A stretch of DNA of 64,000 bases from Vicugna pacos. Its lineage: Eukaryota > Chordata > Mammalia > Artiodactyla > Camelidae. The position numbers were made by a program, and so were the translations under genes. The notes under the pieces were generated by a model. The model did not search any database and had not been told where the DNA came from. It worked only from the letters and a program-made list of their open reading frames with translations. Of this stretch, positions 24,517-38,620 are shown piece after piece (positions within the stretch are counted from its first letter, which is position 1; each line of letters starts with the position of its first letter). The stretch is taken from contig NC_132991.1 of the NCBI RefSeq assembly GCF_048564905.1, forward strand, positions 58,473,501-58,537,500, in the 5' to 3' direction.

Positions 24517-26219
24517 AAAAAGCTATGCCATTGGCATAGTAACCCAAAGGCGGATGAATGAAAGGACCCAGATGAATGAACAAAAAACCCAGAAATATGT
24601 CCTCGTGCATGAAAGAACTTGTGTCCCAGGGAGCCCTGGGGTTTGGCAGGGGTGTCCTAAAGTCTGCCTCAAAGATGAGGAAGAAGGCTTCCCCAACCCC
24701 GCATGTGACTTTTATCTCATTTATGTGTTAGACCTGATATGTAAGAGTATTTCTTAAAGATTCCGCTGAAAATATCAAAATTTGAACACCACTATACCGT
24801 AGTATATAATTCTTTAATAAAAGTGCAATGGAGTGTTACTTCTCAAAAAAGTCCAGAGAAGTAGAGAACAATAGTCAGAGTGTTATATTCCCAAACACTG
24901 GCCTCACAGTTAGCTATTAAAATTCCTGATTCATGAAACTTGTAAATCATTCTATAATTACCTTGCAAATAGTCAAAAGCTCAGATGTAAAATCTGTGAC
25001 TGTCCAGGCCCTGTTGCACAATAAATGAAAGGTTTGTGTTCCATGATGTTCACCAGTGTTCTTAAATATATGAGTTTGTCTTAACAGGATCCCACCTCCA
25101 CTTAGATGTTTCAACAGAAGAGATTTTATTGAAGGGACTATTTACAGAAGTTTTGGGTTGGGTATAGAGTTGGGTAAATGGAAACAACTGGAGATGGAGG
25201 TACCCAGGCTCTCGCAACAGTAGGAAGCCGTCACCATCGCTAGGACTGAAGGGATAAAGACAGGAGATCGAATGAGCAGGGCAGTAGGGGCTGCCTTGCA
25301 GGAACCTTAGAGGCCCAAGCAGGAAAAGAGGTGGGGAGAAATACCCCAACTTTTTTTTGTTTTCCACCCTCCAACCTATTGTTGGTGTCACACATTGGTC
25401 AGTCCCACCTGGAAGCTAGCTGGCAAGAGAGCACAGAGAAGTCTATGAAAGTTCTGCCTTCTGAGGCACAAAGTCCAGCAGAGTAGGATGGGAAATGGAT
25501 CTGGCAGAGCAAGTAGAAAATAATAGTGAAGTACTGGGAACCCAGATGGCCAATAATAGAGGAATGCATAATTAAGGATGGTATTAACCATTCTCCAATT
25601 AAGTAAATAGCGGTACTCAAAAGAAGCTTATGTACTCAGGGAGCACGGGGTAGGGGGGAGTGGATTTAGGGAAGATTTTCTCAAATTGAGAACTAAAGTC
25701 TGTTGCCACTTGAGCAAATTTATTATATTTTTACTTATCATGAAAAAACAATACATATTCACTATTGGAAACACATATACACGACCAAAAACTAAATATC
25801 TATAATCTCACCCCCACCCCAAGACCACTCAATATCTTAGGGTGTCTATGTCTTTCCAGATCTTTTTCTGTGCCTAACTACACATGATTATGTTGTATTT
25901 GTAATGATGATATAGATATTCCTTGGTAAACTGTATTTTTCCACTTAATAAATCGTGAATGCTATCTCATGCAATAAATATCATGCTGAAACTTTTTTAA
26001 ACATTTAAAACTTTTTAAAAACTTGTTTCATGCCTGGTTATAACTAATTTCTATCCTCAGACATTTAGTTTGCTTTCTCTTTTGGCTATTACCAAATGTA
26101 CTGGGATGAACTTTCTTGTAGTCACCTCTGCACATATTACTGACCTCAAGCCAATTTCAGGCTACAGTGTGTTTTTCTACAGCCTTCAAGCTAATAGCTG
26201 TCATATTTTTTAAGGGTTA

Positions 26220-26241
26220 AACACACACACACACACACACA
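26220..26241. repeat. (AC)n microsatellite
   Basis: About eleven uninterrupted AC units. Confidence 0.95.
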
Positions 26242-26959
26242 GAAGAAAAGCAACTGAGACATTTGTGGCCTACAAAACCTAAAGTATTTACAATCTGGAC
26301 TTTTATAGAAAACATTTGTCAATCCCTATATTGTGAATTCCCAGAATATAATTTTTGAGACAAAGGGTGTGAACATTTTTGAGGCTTTTACTGTATTCTG
26401 CCAATTTGCCCTCCAGAAACACTGAAGCAATTTATGCCCTTCTCAGCACTGAGCTTCCTCATTTGTTAACTAGCCTGGCTCAAGTGTCGCTGGCCCAAAT
26501 CACTAGCTCAGAGTATGTTTTTATTCTCAGTCAACCTGATGGTACATTATCATTTTACATTTTCACTTCCCTTAAAAACATGTTTGGCCATTTGCATTTT
26601 TCTTTCATGATTTAACTAATTTACATTTTTGCCCATTTTAAAAAACAGGATATTTATATTTTCTTTGTAAGATCTTCTTATTAAATGAATAGGTTACTCT
26701 CTTATCTTTCCTATATATTGCACACTTTTTACTTGTCTTTTAATTTTATCCTATGGGTCTTTTTGATGAAAGAAATTTAAAATTCTATAGTCAAATCCAT
26801 CACTTTTTCTTTGTAATTTTGCTATTCGTTCCATGCTTACTTCGAGATTAAAATCAATTCACTTATAGTTTCTCTTTGCACTTGAGACTTTTAAAGAATT
26901 AAAAATTTTAAATCCTGCTCAAATTTAGCATCTGAGAAATGTTTTTAAAGCATGAACAG

Positions 26960-27175
26960 GTAAAATAGTGTAAGTCCTGGAGTCATATTGCTGGGTTCCA
27001 ATTTGGCCTTACCACACACTACGTATTTGAGTAAATTACTTAACCTAAGTCACAGTTTTATTCTTTATTAAATTGAGATAACAGTAATCCTACCATAGGG
27101 TTGATGTAAGAATGAACAGCTATAAAACACAAAAAGCACTTAGTCTCATGCCATTAGCTATTATTACAGTAGTGA
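26960..27175 (+). mobile_element. MIR SINE relic
   Basis: Plus-strand MIR ('agtcctggagtcatattgct', 'aaattacttaacctaag'). Confidence 0.75.
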
Positions 27176-28714
27176 GAGAATATGCCAGGCAAACATGTGT
27201 AGAGGTACAAAGGAATGAAATGTTTGTGCATTTAGGAACCTAGATGTGGTGAGGTAAAATGGGTGTCAAGTGTAACGGGGCAGGGTTGACAGATGGGAGG
27301 GGCAGTGTGGCCTTGAAAGTCACATCCAGGAGCTTGCTTTTGATGGTACCAGAGGCTGGGAGCCTGTGAAGGCCTCCAAGCAAGCAACCCATTGAGATGT
27401 GTGATGTAGCATGATCTCTGCGGTAGCAAAGTGGAAAATGGACTAGATTTGGATCATATTCATGTTGTTGTAACAAAAACAGCAGTCTCCTGCTCCCTAG
27501 GGGCAAATTCTTTGCTTTCTAACTATTCTGATATTTGCTTCTTTACTTCCAAATACCGTGTTCAAACTATTTCTTGATTTTTCCATCATAGTTGGAAATG
27601 AGACTAGATAGGATGATGAGACTGATTAATGAACAATAGCAAAGAGGGTGGACCCAATGACCCCTAAGGGGATGGACCTAAAATACAACCTGAGAGAGAA
27701 GACAGAATGGATCAGCTGGACTTGCTAGAGGCTGAAAGCCCGAGAATGGGGTGGGGGTGGGGTGAAAAGGAGGAGTTGTCTCAGAGGCCACAGAAGCAGC
27801 CTGGGAGAAAAAAGATGAGTTCCATTTGAGAGATGTAAAGTTTTAAGCACTATTTCCTGGACTACGATGACCTCAGTATTACTCCAGGCCCCTGTCTTGA
27901 TGGTTCCCCACTGCTCTGAGAACCAGTCTTGACAACGCAGGAGGCAGTCCCGCGTGATTTGGGGAAATGTAGATAAGAAAACCTGCTAGCTAGGACTCTA
28001 CAGCAGAGCTTCCTAATTTCATGGCACGGAATGAGTTAAAGGTGTGTAGGTATTGGTCTCCTCTGCCCTCCAGGTGGAAGAGCCCAGTTCCTCCTTCCTG
28101 AGCAGCCTGTTCTGTCTGCCCCAGTTGGGGCCCTGCAGACATGATCACTTCCTAGGTGCGCCGTGAAGGGGGAGGATGTTGAAGGGCTTTAGAAGGCCTG
28201 ATGCGCTCACAGACAACGTTCCACCTGCTGGGCGGACAGCCAGACCCTTTCTATTCGAAACCACGATGCTCTTTAAAAATTTCTACCCTTCCCATCACCA
28301 CCCATTCCCATCCCCACCCACCATTCAGAACCACCTTTAAGGAATACTAAATTCCACAGTGTAAAGGTCTGAGAGAGAGGAGTTCCCTACCCACGATGCT
28401 CTTCCTGTCAAGGTGGCCCTAGGCCCACACCTTGTAAGTCAGGAGCCCAGGGGACCTTGCTAGGGTTTGCAGAACAAGCAGCACACTCGACATTTCTATT
28501 AGACCAATGGGACCTGGTTGCCACCGGCAGGAAGTCCATCTTCACAGCGACCAACCCGTCTGTCAAAGCCATAATCCTCAAAAAGAGAACGGAGGCGGGT
28601 ATTAATAGGGAATTTGTGGGCGGCTACAAGAACAGAACAAAAACAGTGGATTTGGTGACCCTAGAGCCCTTTTCTTCCTGGCACTCCCCTCTGAATCATC
28701 ACGCTCCACTTGTG

Positions 28715-29345
28715 ACGTTGCAGGCTCCGGGCTCCGGCAGGCAGCCGTGGGATGCCGTCGCCCGGCCCTGGGAGCCTCGAGGCGTCACCGCGCCTCTGCA
28801 GCCGCGGTCCCGGGGGAAACGACGGGGCGGCGGCCTGGCGGATGCTGCGGTCTGCGATCCAGCGTCGAGCGAGGCGGCGCGCCGCCCGGCTGCGCCTCGC
28901 CCTCGGGTGACCACCGCCGTGCTCCCCGCCCCTCGCTCTCGGGCTGAGCCTGCGGCCAGACGCCTGGCGCCCCTCGGCTAGCCTCCTGCGCCCGGCCACC
29001 TCCTCCTCCGCATTTTCCTCCTCCTTCTCCCCCGCCTCTTCCGTTTCTGGAGGGAAAGGCTGCAGCCTCCTGGGCTCCGCATCCCGGCTTAGGTAATACG
29101 TTTTCCTCCTTACGCCTTGCTCGCCCCGGCGCCACAACCTCCCTTCCTGCTCGGATCTGGGTTCCCGGGCTGGGTGAACAGCACGCACCGCATCGCCTGT
29201 CCGGACTGTAGGTGAGTAAATCTGGGTCGGGAGGGCTCCTTGCGTCTCCGCCCGGCCTGTGATGACCTGTGTCTGCTGCAGCCAGGCTGCCACCCCGCCC
29301 GGCCCGCATTACTGCTGCAACCAGCCGGGCGGAGGAGCTCGCGAG
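28715..29345 (+). promoter_or_regulatory. INPP1: CpG-island promoter of INPP1 with probable non-coding exon 1
   Basis: CpG-dense, TATA-less block containing a CRE half-site (TGACGT, 28713-28718). A strong splice donor, GTAG|GTGAGTAA, places the likely end of non-coding exon 1 at 29211; a second, weaker donor (TTAG|GTAATAC) is near 29094. Human INPP1 has one non-coding exon before the start-codon exon, as I remember it, which fits. Exon start and promoter strength are inferred. Confidence 0.75.
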
Positions 29346-32300
29346 TCCTGCGGCTCCCTCCCTGCAGAAACGACCCGAAAGAAATAGATGATGAGAAGCA
29401 AGATTGGCAAACTTTTTTCCCCTCCAAATTCTGTCATTAGCATTTCTAGGCCCTAGAAGCTAAACTGACAGTTGTCGAGAGCAGTGGCCCAGGTTCAACA
29501 GGTAGATGGCATAGCTGTCAAGCGCCCCTTGGTTTTACTTTGAGAGATGCTGTGTCCAGAGCTGCTGGCTCCCGCTAGCGACTTACTAGACGAGTGTAAA
29601 ATAAACCTGAAGGGACTATATTTAGAAAAGTCTTTACCTCCTCGCTTTTAATTTTCTGCATTTTGAAAGGCTGTTTTGTGAGATATGCATAGTTAGTTGA
29701 TGTGGCCAGAGTAGAGTAGTAGAGGGGAAAATATTTAACATGGGTTTGGCCGAATCATTTATCGTGTTACACACAAAGAGCGTGAAAAAAAATCCCTAGA
29801 TTATTTCGTTACATTCATGAAGAATACGTGTAAACAATCCATGTGTGTATTTTGGAAAATTTCCGTTTTAAAACTAGTTTTAAGGCATTGAATAAGCAGA
29901 AGTTTTCCACTGTGTGAATGGCATTCACTTCAAAAGAACAGTGGGTTAAGGCTGTACGGATCCCACATGTTGAACAGAACATTTTTGGCCCTTTTCCTGT
30001 GATTCCTAGCTTTGAAACCAAAGGATTTGTTAAGGATCAGCCCTGTTCAACCTGATTATAGTCTAATGATGAAAATAATCCACTGAACTACTATTGACTG
30101 ATGAATTAGCTAAGTGACCTCATTTTTTACCTCTTAAAATATAGAAAATAAGGGGGTAAAAGGTAATGGAAGAGCTAATTTTTTCAACTCAGATATTTGT
30201 TTGCATTCTTATTTAGAACGTAGTTTATTTTTAAGCTTTTGTGGATTTTTATACTACTCTTGAATTTAGTTCTTGGTCACGAAGATTATGTAAAATGCAC
30301 AGTTACGCTTGATATTTTTCATAGAATAAGCTACCATTTCTTTTCAAGCTTTTAGACTAAATCATCACTTGCTTGGAAATTGCATCTTGGATTAACATCA
30401 TTTAGTGTGAAATATCTTATTACAGATTTAAATTATAGCTATGTTTGTAGTAGTTCTGAAAAAAAAGTCATATTTGACATACAAGGCCTGTGAAGCAAAA
30501 GTTATTCATTACTTATTTCCCCTTTTATTTCTGTCTTTGATACCAATTAGAAGAGTCTTATTCTATTCCATTTTGTAAATAAATTGCCTCAAAGATAATC
30601 ATGTTATATGAAGTGATTAATAAGTACAAGTATCTTCATTTATTAAACATGAGGGTGGTGTATGTGAGAACTTTTTCTGGATATGTGTCCTCAATAAATG
30701 TCCTTGTTAAAATATTTTGAATCTTGTAATGAAGCGAATAAAACTCTGCGTTGATGTTTTTGTGTGATTTGAAGTTCTGAGATAAAAGCAGAGCTGACAG
30801 CCCTTTGCTTCCCATCTCTCATGATTAGTGTTAAGTACTGATTTCTGAATCTGTCTAATTTTAAAAATTACGGAGGGGAGCAGGCAAGTGGGAGGAAGAG
30901 GGGATAATAATGGTCTACAAAGATTCCCAGGTTGCAGCTTGGGATTTCCTGAATCAGAATTTCTAAGAGAAAGAGGATACTTAAAATAGGCCAAAATGAT
31001 GCAATTTCCAAAGGGCAAACCGGAACAAACGAAAAAGGCAAGATTGGGAAACACAGGTGGGAGACAACTGTTGCTCAAATGAACAGCAGACACAACCTAT
31101 TAGCATTTCTGTACATAAAATGTTCTTAAATGGAAGCTGTGGTTTTGCTCCTATGACGATGTCACACATTTAGGAAATCTGAAACTTTTATATCTTTTTG
31201 TAGTCAAGCCTTCTGGTGATTGAACTTAGCAAACATTTTTACACATTCAGTTTCTTTTTTGTGGTAGGCAATCTTAGTTCAAGTCCTTCAATGTTTTAAG
31301 AACGTTTTTTTAATGGATTTTTAGTGCAGATTTCTGTGAGTAGTAATCCACAGCAAAATATTGTGCCTCATCATTTCTCTCTCATATAACAGACTTGTTA
31401 CTTTCTGTGTTCCTAGCTAGAGAAGACAAGCATGCAAATTTTAGTAACTTATTTATAACTTTTATTGAAATTACCCAACACCATCTAAAAAAGAAAAAAA
31501 ACTTTACTTGGGCATAAAATGTGGCAAACTATATATAAAAACAAATTGACAAAATAGAGTTTTAACCATCTAGAAAAGAGTTCCTTAAGATGAACTACCA
31601 CAATGGAAAATGTCAGTTTCCTTCTCTCTCCACTCCTTTTCTTTCCATTTTTTTCCTCTTTTTTGAGGGATGGGGGAGGGTTGTCTGCTTTTCTTGTTTT
31701 TGTTTTTAATCAACTGAATATTTAAAATCTTATAATTTAATTATCCAAGTTTAATGTAATTTGCTAACTTTATCAATAGATATTAAATTTGTCCTTTTCT
31801 TTATAGAGTGATGATGGTAGGCTTCTCTTGATGCTAGTGAGAGTTATAATCAATAGCAGAGGAGTTTAATTTGAATGACCAAAGGAAAGTGTTATTTAAC
31901 ATTGCTTAAGGAAATCCTACATTTTTTTTTTATTAGTAGTTTTAAAAAGTAGGACCTTATCTTCCAAGTTCTAGAAAACGCCTCTAGCCTGGGAATTTAC
32001 AAGAATTACATATAATCACATATAATCCCAGTTTGCTCTGGGAAGAATGAAAGGTCTGTTTTAAAAATACGGTTGATTGCAAGCTTCATGAATAGCAAAG
32101 AATGGGGGAACTATAAATGAAAAATCAGATCAAGAAGGTGAATATTAGCCCATTTAAACATTTATCTATGGTTGCAGGATTAGCAAAAATGCAGGAGCAT
32201 TTATTATATTTATGTATTGGAGTGGCTCTAAGAGCCATTTATATCTGTTTAGTATTTCGACCTTTTCAAGTGAAAAGGACTATAAATATTCTTCTATCAG

Positions 32301-33099
32301 TTTGTGTTCCTCTGAAGGCAAATGTTACATCCAGTATTCTATATTGTTCTAGTCAACATTTGTAAATATCTGTTGAAAATAAACATTTGCCTCTACAAAG
32401 TGAAAGCAGAATAATGAGATGTGCTGCCATAAACCAAGTCTGCCAAAATGATACATAACATGATCTACAACCTTTGCTTTCTTGCTCTAATAGTCAAAGA
32501 ATATGTTTTAGGTCATGTAGTTTATCATTGCAGAAATTAATAATAATAACCATCTTCTAAAAAGTTCTGTAAAGAACTCCTTTTAATCTCATTTTCTAAT
32601 AGTTATAATCCTAAAATTTGCATGATGAATAATCCTTTACAGATTAATTTTGGTGCAAGAAAATCCTTTTAAACATGTTTATCTCTAATGGAATGAAAAT
32701 CAGTCAATTAAATTACAGAACTCCCACTGTGTGTCATGAGGAGGTGGAAAAAAAACATGTATCCTGTTGTCAGGGAACTTAAAGCCTATTAGAGAGAGAA
32801 CAGTGCTGCCTTAAGGGCTGGTTTGGGTGGGGAGCTTAGGCCTTCCTCATAATGTTCATTAACCCAAACTACTGTAGTGTATGAACATACAATCTAAGTA
32901 TAAATATCAGTGTCGTTGTACAAAATTAACTGCAAGTCAAAGAGCCTAGTGCTCTTTTTCAACTTAATTTTCATGGCCTTATCCCAATCTTTTTTTATTA
33001 TGTCTTTATTAGGTAGGTGATAAACATCAAAAGCTTTTAAAATGTACATTTAAAAAAATGTACTTTCTTTTAAAACTAACTTCGTTTGTGTTTTACTCT

Positions 33100-33490
33100 T
33101 TAAAAATTGTAGTAAAATAGATATAATATAAAATTTACCATTTTAACCAGTTTCAAGTGTACAATTCACTTGCAGTAAATACATTCCCATTGTTAGGCAA
33201 CCATCACCACTATTCATCTCTAGAACTTTCTATCACCCCAAACTGAAACTCTGGACTCATTATACAGTAACTCCCCATTACCTGCTCTTCCCAGCCCTGG
33301 TATCCACCATTGTACTTTCTGTCTCTGTGATTTTGACTATTCTGGGTACCTCATGTAAGTAGAATTACACAATATTGTTCTTTTAAGTCTGGCTTCTGTC
33401 ACTTATCACGTTGCTTCCAAGGTTCATCCATAGTGTAGCGTGTACCAGAATTTCATTCCTTTTTAAGGCTGAATAATATTCCCCAGCCTG
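33100..33490 (-). mobile_element. Old L1 (L1M-type) 3'UTR relic
   Basis: Reverse strand matches from memory the L1M 3'UTR ('ggaatattattcagccttaa'-type start, 'gagttactg', 'caattgtacacttg'-type end). Ends near 33490 where the sequence changes character. Confidence 0.78.
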
Positions 33491-34482
33491 TTTTATATGG
33501 AAAGTGGATATAAAAAACAGGGAAGTTTTGAACTGGAATAGACCATAGAAATCATCCCCTCCAACCTGCCTGTCCCTTCTTTCTTGTCCTTTTTTATATT
33601 TACACAAATGGGGAAAACAAGTCCCTCAGAGCTTCGTCATGTGGTCAGGGTTTCACAACTGTTGGTTAAAGGCAAAGCAGAGCCTAAGAACCAGCTCTCT
33701 TGTGGCCTAAACGAGGCTGTTTCTACCACACATCCATGCAGCCCATGTAGACCATAAAAGGCAGGTGTTAAATGAGTTGGTACCCAAAGTACATATTACA
33801 AAAGTTCATAAGGAAAGATAAAATGACTGTTATATTTTGTTATATTTTGAATGTTATATTCAGAAGGAAATGTTCAAAATGGATTTGAGGATTAATAAGA
33901 TTAATAATTACCAAAACTATAAATAATAATCTGCTGGAAAAGATTCTTTCTACAAACTATGCATCTTGTGTCATTTCTTTCTGCCTTGAATTAAGCATTC
34001 AACTTGTATTTTTTAAAACATTTATTCTTTCCTACAGTTAAGATAGTTACACTGAATCTACTTCTATTTTTTATATTCTATTCATTTGTTGCAGGTTTCA
34101 TTTGTGACAACACAGTTGTAGGCTAAAAACATCTCTTAGCACACAGAAGTTGAAATGTCTAGTTAGAAAATAGCAGATAGAAAAGAGCTTCTATTTAGTG
34201 AAAATGTTCCCAGCTCTGGAGAAGAGGGTAAAAAAGCATCACTGTCAAATTTAAAAGTATTTTCAAACGGATTTTTTTTGACACTTTTTAAATATGTTCT
34301 GGGAAGTCATTGGAATGCATACTTCAGGCAACTATTTTGCTAGTGTGGAATACTTACTATGTAGATCAACTTACATTTTTTCCCACCATTTAACTTTTGT
34401 AACAAAAAAGGGAATATAAATTGGCCCTTAGCTGACCAAGGCCATTATTCTTAGTTGCAGTAGCTTTAGCATTCCCTGTTCT

Positions 34483-34604
34483 AGGAGGGGAGGGTATAGC
34501 TCAGTGGTAGCGTTCGTGGTCAGTCTGCATGAGGTCCTGGGTTCAATCCTAAAAATAATAATACACCCCCACACACACAAAAACTTAAAAAAAGAATACA
34601 AGAG
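34483..34604 (+). mobile_element. Camelid tRNA-Ala-derived SINE, copy 3
   Basis: Head gggtatagctcagtggtagc and B box gggttcaatcc are clear; the anticodon arm has drifted. Perfect 10-bp target-site duplication tccctgttct at 34473-34482 and 34605-34614. The A-rich tail is replaced by an A/C-rich stretch. Confidence 0.92.
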
Positions 34605-34719
34605 TCCCTGTTCTGCTCCTGAATAACCAGTGAGAGCCAGAGCTGACAGTTGCACTTAGTATTTCCTTAAATTGTTAAATAAAAATAAGCTGAGAGACAT
34701 TCCCCGTCCTCTACCTAGA

Positions 34720-34830
34720 CTTACTGAATCAATATCTCCAGGGGAAAAGTCCAAAAAATCTACATTTTAAATGAGTGTTCCAGTTAATTCTTGATCTTAC
34801 TAATTTGGGAAACACTACTTCAGCACAAGC
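34720..34830 (-). mobile_element. MER5A fragment
   Basis: Partial reverse-strand MER5A ('ctgaatcaatatctccaggg', 'tttgggaaacactac'). Confidence 0.6.
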
Positions 34831-35659
34831 TTCCCTTTCTAAGCTACCAGACAACATTTGAGGTTAGAGGAGATCTTTGTGGTCTGTTGTGTTGAGCAGC
34901 ATCAGTGAGCAAAAATGGGGGCTAATGTGGTCCTTAACAGTAGCCTTAATAGAGCTAGGGTGAGGTAGACTGATCAGCTTAGAAATGGCATGTATATCAG
35001 CACAATTTCGAGGTTAGGAAGACGGGAGGGAGAAATGTTAAGATTAAATAGATGGATTTACATATCCCATATTTAATGTCTTTTCTAACAAAACCAAATT
35101 AAACTTACTATTTTTGGCCATTTAATTAACTAAATTAATTTCACCAAGATAGGTCACCTCCAAATGACAGAGCATATTAGATTCTGGTTTGATGCTCAGG
35201 AAAATGTGTACAATTGCTAATTATCCGGATACAGCTTTGGTTTGTTTTTGTAAATGAGTATAGAATGTACGCAGACTTTGATATAAATGAATATGGGCCC
35301 ACATGCCTAATAGCACCTGGTAGTGCTGATAAAATCCAAGTGTGATAAACAATATGACAAGGATGAATTCTGTATTTACAAAGCTAAGAGGAAATTCATC
35401 AGCCAACATTTATGGAACATCTCTGAGGTATGTGCTAAGAGTTATAAGAAGCCACACACGTTTAAATCTCCTACTAGACAGAGCCTAGATAAAGCAAACC
35501 AATACACAGTGTGTTGGGCAGCTGGGAGAGGGACTTGGCCCACCTCTGTTTTCACCTGGCCCAGGTACCTGATATGAAGGCAGTAGGCATGGCTCCTGGA
35601 GAAGCCAACTGTTGAATTGACTCTCCTCTCTATACATGCAACCCTTTTAAAAACCTTTT

Positions 35660-36447
35660 TTTTATCCAATTAGAAATACATATAGAAAAGTATGCAAGTC
35701 CTAAGTGTGTAGCTTGATGAATTTACACAACGTCGGCCTGAAAAGGTGATCATCACTCAGATCCAGAATATTACCAGTGCCTGAAAGCCCCATCCTATAC
35801 CCTCATCAATAACCCCTCCTTCTCCAAGAATAACTGCCATTGTGACTTCTAACACCGTAAGTCCGTGTTGCCTATTTTTGAACTTCAAATAAATTAAATT
35901 CCTCAGTGTGTTTTTTTGTGTGTTCACTCAACAGTATGTTTCTGTGAGATGCATTCACATTGTTGCCTATGGCAGTAATTCATTAATTCTCACTGCTGTA
36001 TAGTATTTTCTTTTGTAAATATGTCACAGTTTATTTCATTTTATTGTTGATGGTCATTTGGGTTATATTTCATGTGAGGTTATTGCAAATTATGCTGCTA
36101 ATAAATATTCTTGTACATGTCTTTTAATGTATGTGTACAGGAATTTCTGTTGAGTATAAGTCTTCAAAGAAAATTGCTAGGTCATAGGTTATGCTTATAT
36201 TCAACAAATTACGAATAGTTTCCCAACATGGTTGTACCAACTTCATTCACACCAGCAGTGTTGAGTTTATTGCTCCACATCCTCACCAAACAGTGACATT
36301 TTCAGCTTTACTTTTAGCTATTCCATTGGATATGCACTGATATCCTGTTGTGATTTTAAGTTGCATTTTCCTGACTACTAATGATCTAGATCATCTTTCT
36401 GTATATTTATTGGCCATTAAATATCCTCTGTTATGAAGTATCTCTTC
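35660..36447 (-). mobile_element. Old L1 relic, interrupted by a younger L1
   Basis: Reverse-strand L1 ORF2 end and 3'UTR ('gttgtaccaacttcattcac' on the plus strand). The younger L1 tail at 36464-36911 is inserted near its 5' side. Confidence 0.78.
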
Positions 36448-36463
36448 AAATTTCTAGCCCTTG

Positions 36464-36911
36464 CAGCAACATGGATGGACCTGGAGATTGTCATACTAAG
36501 TGAAGTAAGCCAAAAACAGAAAGGAAAATACCATATGATATTATTTTTATGTGAAATCTAAAAAAAAAAAAAAAAGATACAAATGAACTTATTTACAAAA
36601 TGGAAACAGACTCCAGACATAGAAAACAAACTAATAAACTTATGGTTGCCAGGAGTAAAAGAGGTAGGAAGGGATAAACTGGGAGTTCAAGATTTGCAGA
36701 TACTAACTACTATATATGAAATACACAAACAATAGGTCCTATTGTATAACACAGAGATCTATATTCAATATCTTGTAATAGCCTATAATGAAAAAGAATG
36801 TGAAAAGGAATATATATATATATATGTATAACTGAATCACTATGCTGTACACCAGAAATTAACACAACATTGTAAATCAACTATACTTAAATTAATTTAA
36901 TTCAATTAATT
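36464..36911 (+). mobile_element. Younger L1 3' end inserted into older L1
   Basis: About 450 bp running from 'caacatggatggacctggag' to the terminal 'caccagaaattaacacaac'. Flanked by a 15-16 bp duplication with one mismatch, aaatttctagccctt at 36448-36462 and aaatttcttgccctt at 36912-36926. Confidence 0.9.
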
Positions 36912-38369
36912 AAATTTCTTGCCCTTGAACCGATTCTGAGAAGTTAAGTAAACATTAGGCATAGAAATCAGGAGGAAGGGCTTGTCAACCAGAGGGAACA
37001 TTATGTACAAATTAATGGTCTGCCCAGAGCACAGGAGCAAATGAACAGACAGTCGGAAATCAGCCACTAAAATGCTAAACTTCTTCAGAGCCTGTGAAGT
37101 GATGACAGCAATATCACAGAGATCAAAGCAAAATAACGCAAAGAAAGTACAGGCAGTCCCATGCTATGCTACTTAGTGGATGCTGAGAAATGTTTGACAG
37201 TCAAATATCTGAAAGTTGAACACAGCTAGACACTGGAAGGAAATTCAGTTTCCCATGAGCTGAAAGGCAGTATTTGTAAATCCCTATCAATGCCTGTGGT
37301 ATAGGTTTCCCTCTGGCCTAGGTAACCAGGTGAGCAGATGAGCATCACTTAGGGATATTGGGGGAGGCTATTGTTAGCAAGTTTCATGTTAGCCATCAAT
37401 GGTTGCTCCAATTGAGCCTCTGGTGTACTTTGTGTGAGCCCACTTCTGTTCCCCAGCCTCTCTGCCAGGGCAGCTTACATTCTTTAAACTACTCCCTAAA
37501 GCAGCCCTAAGTATGGAGCAGGAAGGGGAAGGGGAACAAGGTCTCTGTTTCCCCTAGACAGCAGTGTGAGCTAAAGATAGCCCTGGCCAGCCCCTCAGCA
37601 TGTGCCCACCCAGGGAGACTCCTGGACAGCTGCATCCCTTGAGAGAGGTCACCATGGACACTTAGTGTAAAACACCCAAGTATTTCGTGGAAGTTGGGCC
37701 TTTTCCCCTCAACAGCAACAGCAGTCAGGCAGGGCCACCACTCAGTAGTTCCAAATTGCCAACCTTCAGAGGATGAGCGGAAGACTGAGTTCAGGATGTG
37801 AATGGTGGTGCCGGGGTGGAGTCATTGTCTAATGGGCAAAAATGTGGGCTCTGTAGAAGTGGTGGAGTATCGGCAGGAAGAAATGCATGCCAACAGAAAT
37901 GCTTTGAGCTACTTGCCTGTTCCTTAGCAGCTCTGTCTTGTTGAGGGCCCTTATCTATGTCGTCACACTTCTGTGAACAACAAGAGGACACGGCCAGCTT
38001 CTCATACAACCAGGCTCATCACACAAGAACAGACACCCTTGGCTCTAGAATCCCCACAAAATACCCCTACAAAATATCCTGCTTGACATCTATACAAGGT
38101 CTACCGTGAAGCCAGAGTAGTCTTCAGCCTCTGGGAGCCAAAGTTTCCACCCAGACGCCCAGAAACTGAAGCAATCCGATCTGGCCTGCATAAAGGAACT
38201 TTTTTCTGGGTCATTCAAAGAATTACAAGTAGTTTCCAGCCTTTTGGATTTAATGGAGTAGTAAATTTTCAGAAAAGATTTCAGTGACCCATATAAAGTT
38301 GCCAACCTCCTATTTTTTCAAGTAAGGACATGTGACTGTGGTTCCTGTGAAGTTGTATTTAATAGTCGT

Positions 38370-38620
38370 AGCTGTCATTTGTTATACACTATATGTGAGG
38401 CTCTGTGCTGGGCACTTCTCCAGAAATACCTCATTCGGTCTTCACAATGTCCCTGCAAGGCAACTATTATTTTTATATTACAGTTGAAGAGAGAGGCTTA
38501 GGGAGGGTAGGTAAATTACCTGATGCCACACACAGCTAGTTAATGACAGAGCCCTGGTTTTGAACCCAGGTCTGTCTGATTCCAAAGCGTGTGTCTTTCC
38601 CATTATACTGTTTATAATAT
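38370..38620 (-). mobile_element. MIR SINE relic
   Basis: Nearly full-length reverse-strand MIR ('ggctctgtgctgggcactt', 'gaacccaggtctgtctgat'). Confidence 0.82.

Larger units (their letters stand above)
17046..28714. other. Intergenic region between the HIBCH and INPP1 promoters
   Basis: About 11.7 kb without a recognisable gene. Contents seen: an L1 fragment (about 18200-18365), an unclassified old repeat carrying a local duplication (about 18366-18790), a hAT-like fragment (about 19073-19175), (TG)n at 23143-23176, an L1 tail with target-site duplication (24331-24516), (AC)n at 26220-26241 and a MIR (about 26960-27175). Sequences at about 20040-20270, 24040-24215 and 25710-26060 look like old LINE 3' regions but I cannot name the family. 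Elsewhere I see nothing. Confidence 0.6.

Noticed and set aside
23143-26241. TG/AC runs as possible regulatory elements.
   Set aside because: They are ordinary dinucleotide microsatellites with no neighbouring gene feature.
28661-29309. Long overlapping open frames (up to 210 codons) on both strands in the INPP1 CpG island.
   Set aside because: They overlap in several frames, are rich in Arg, Gly, Ala and Pro, and have no recognisable domain. GC-rich DNA has few stops, so open frames here are expected by composition.
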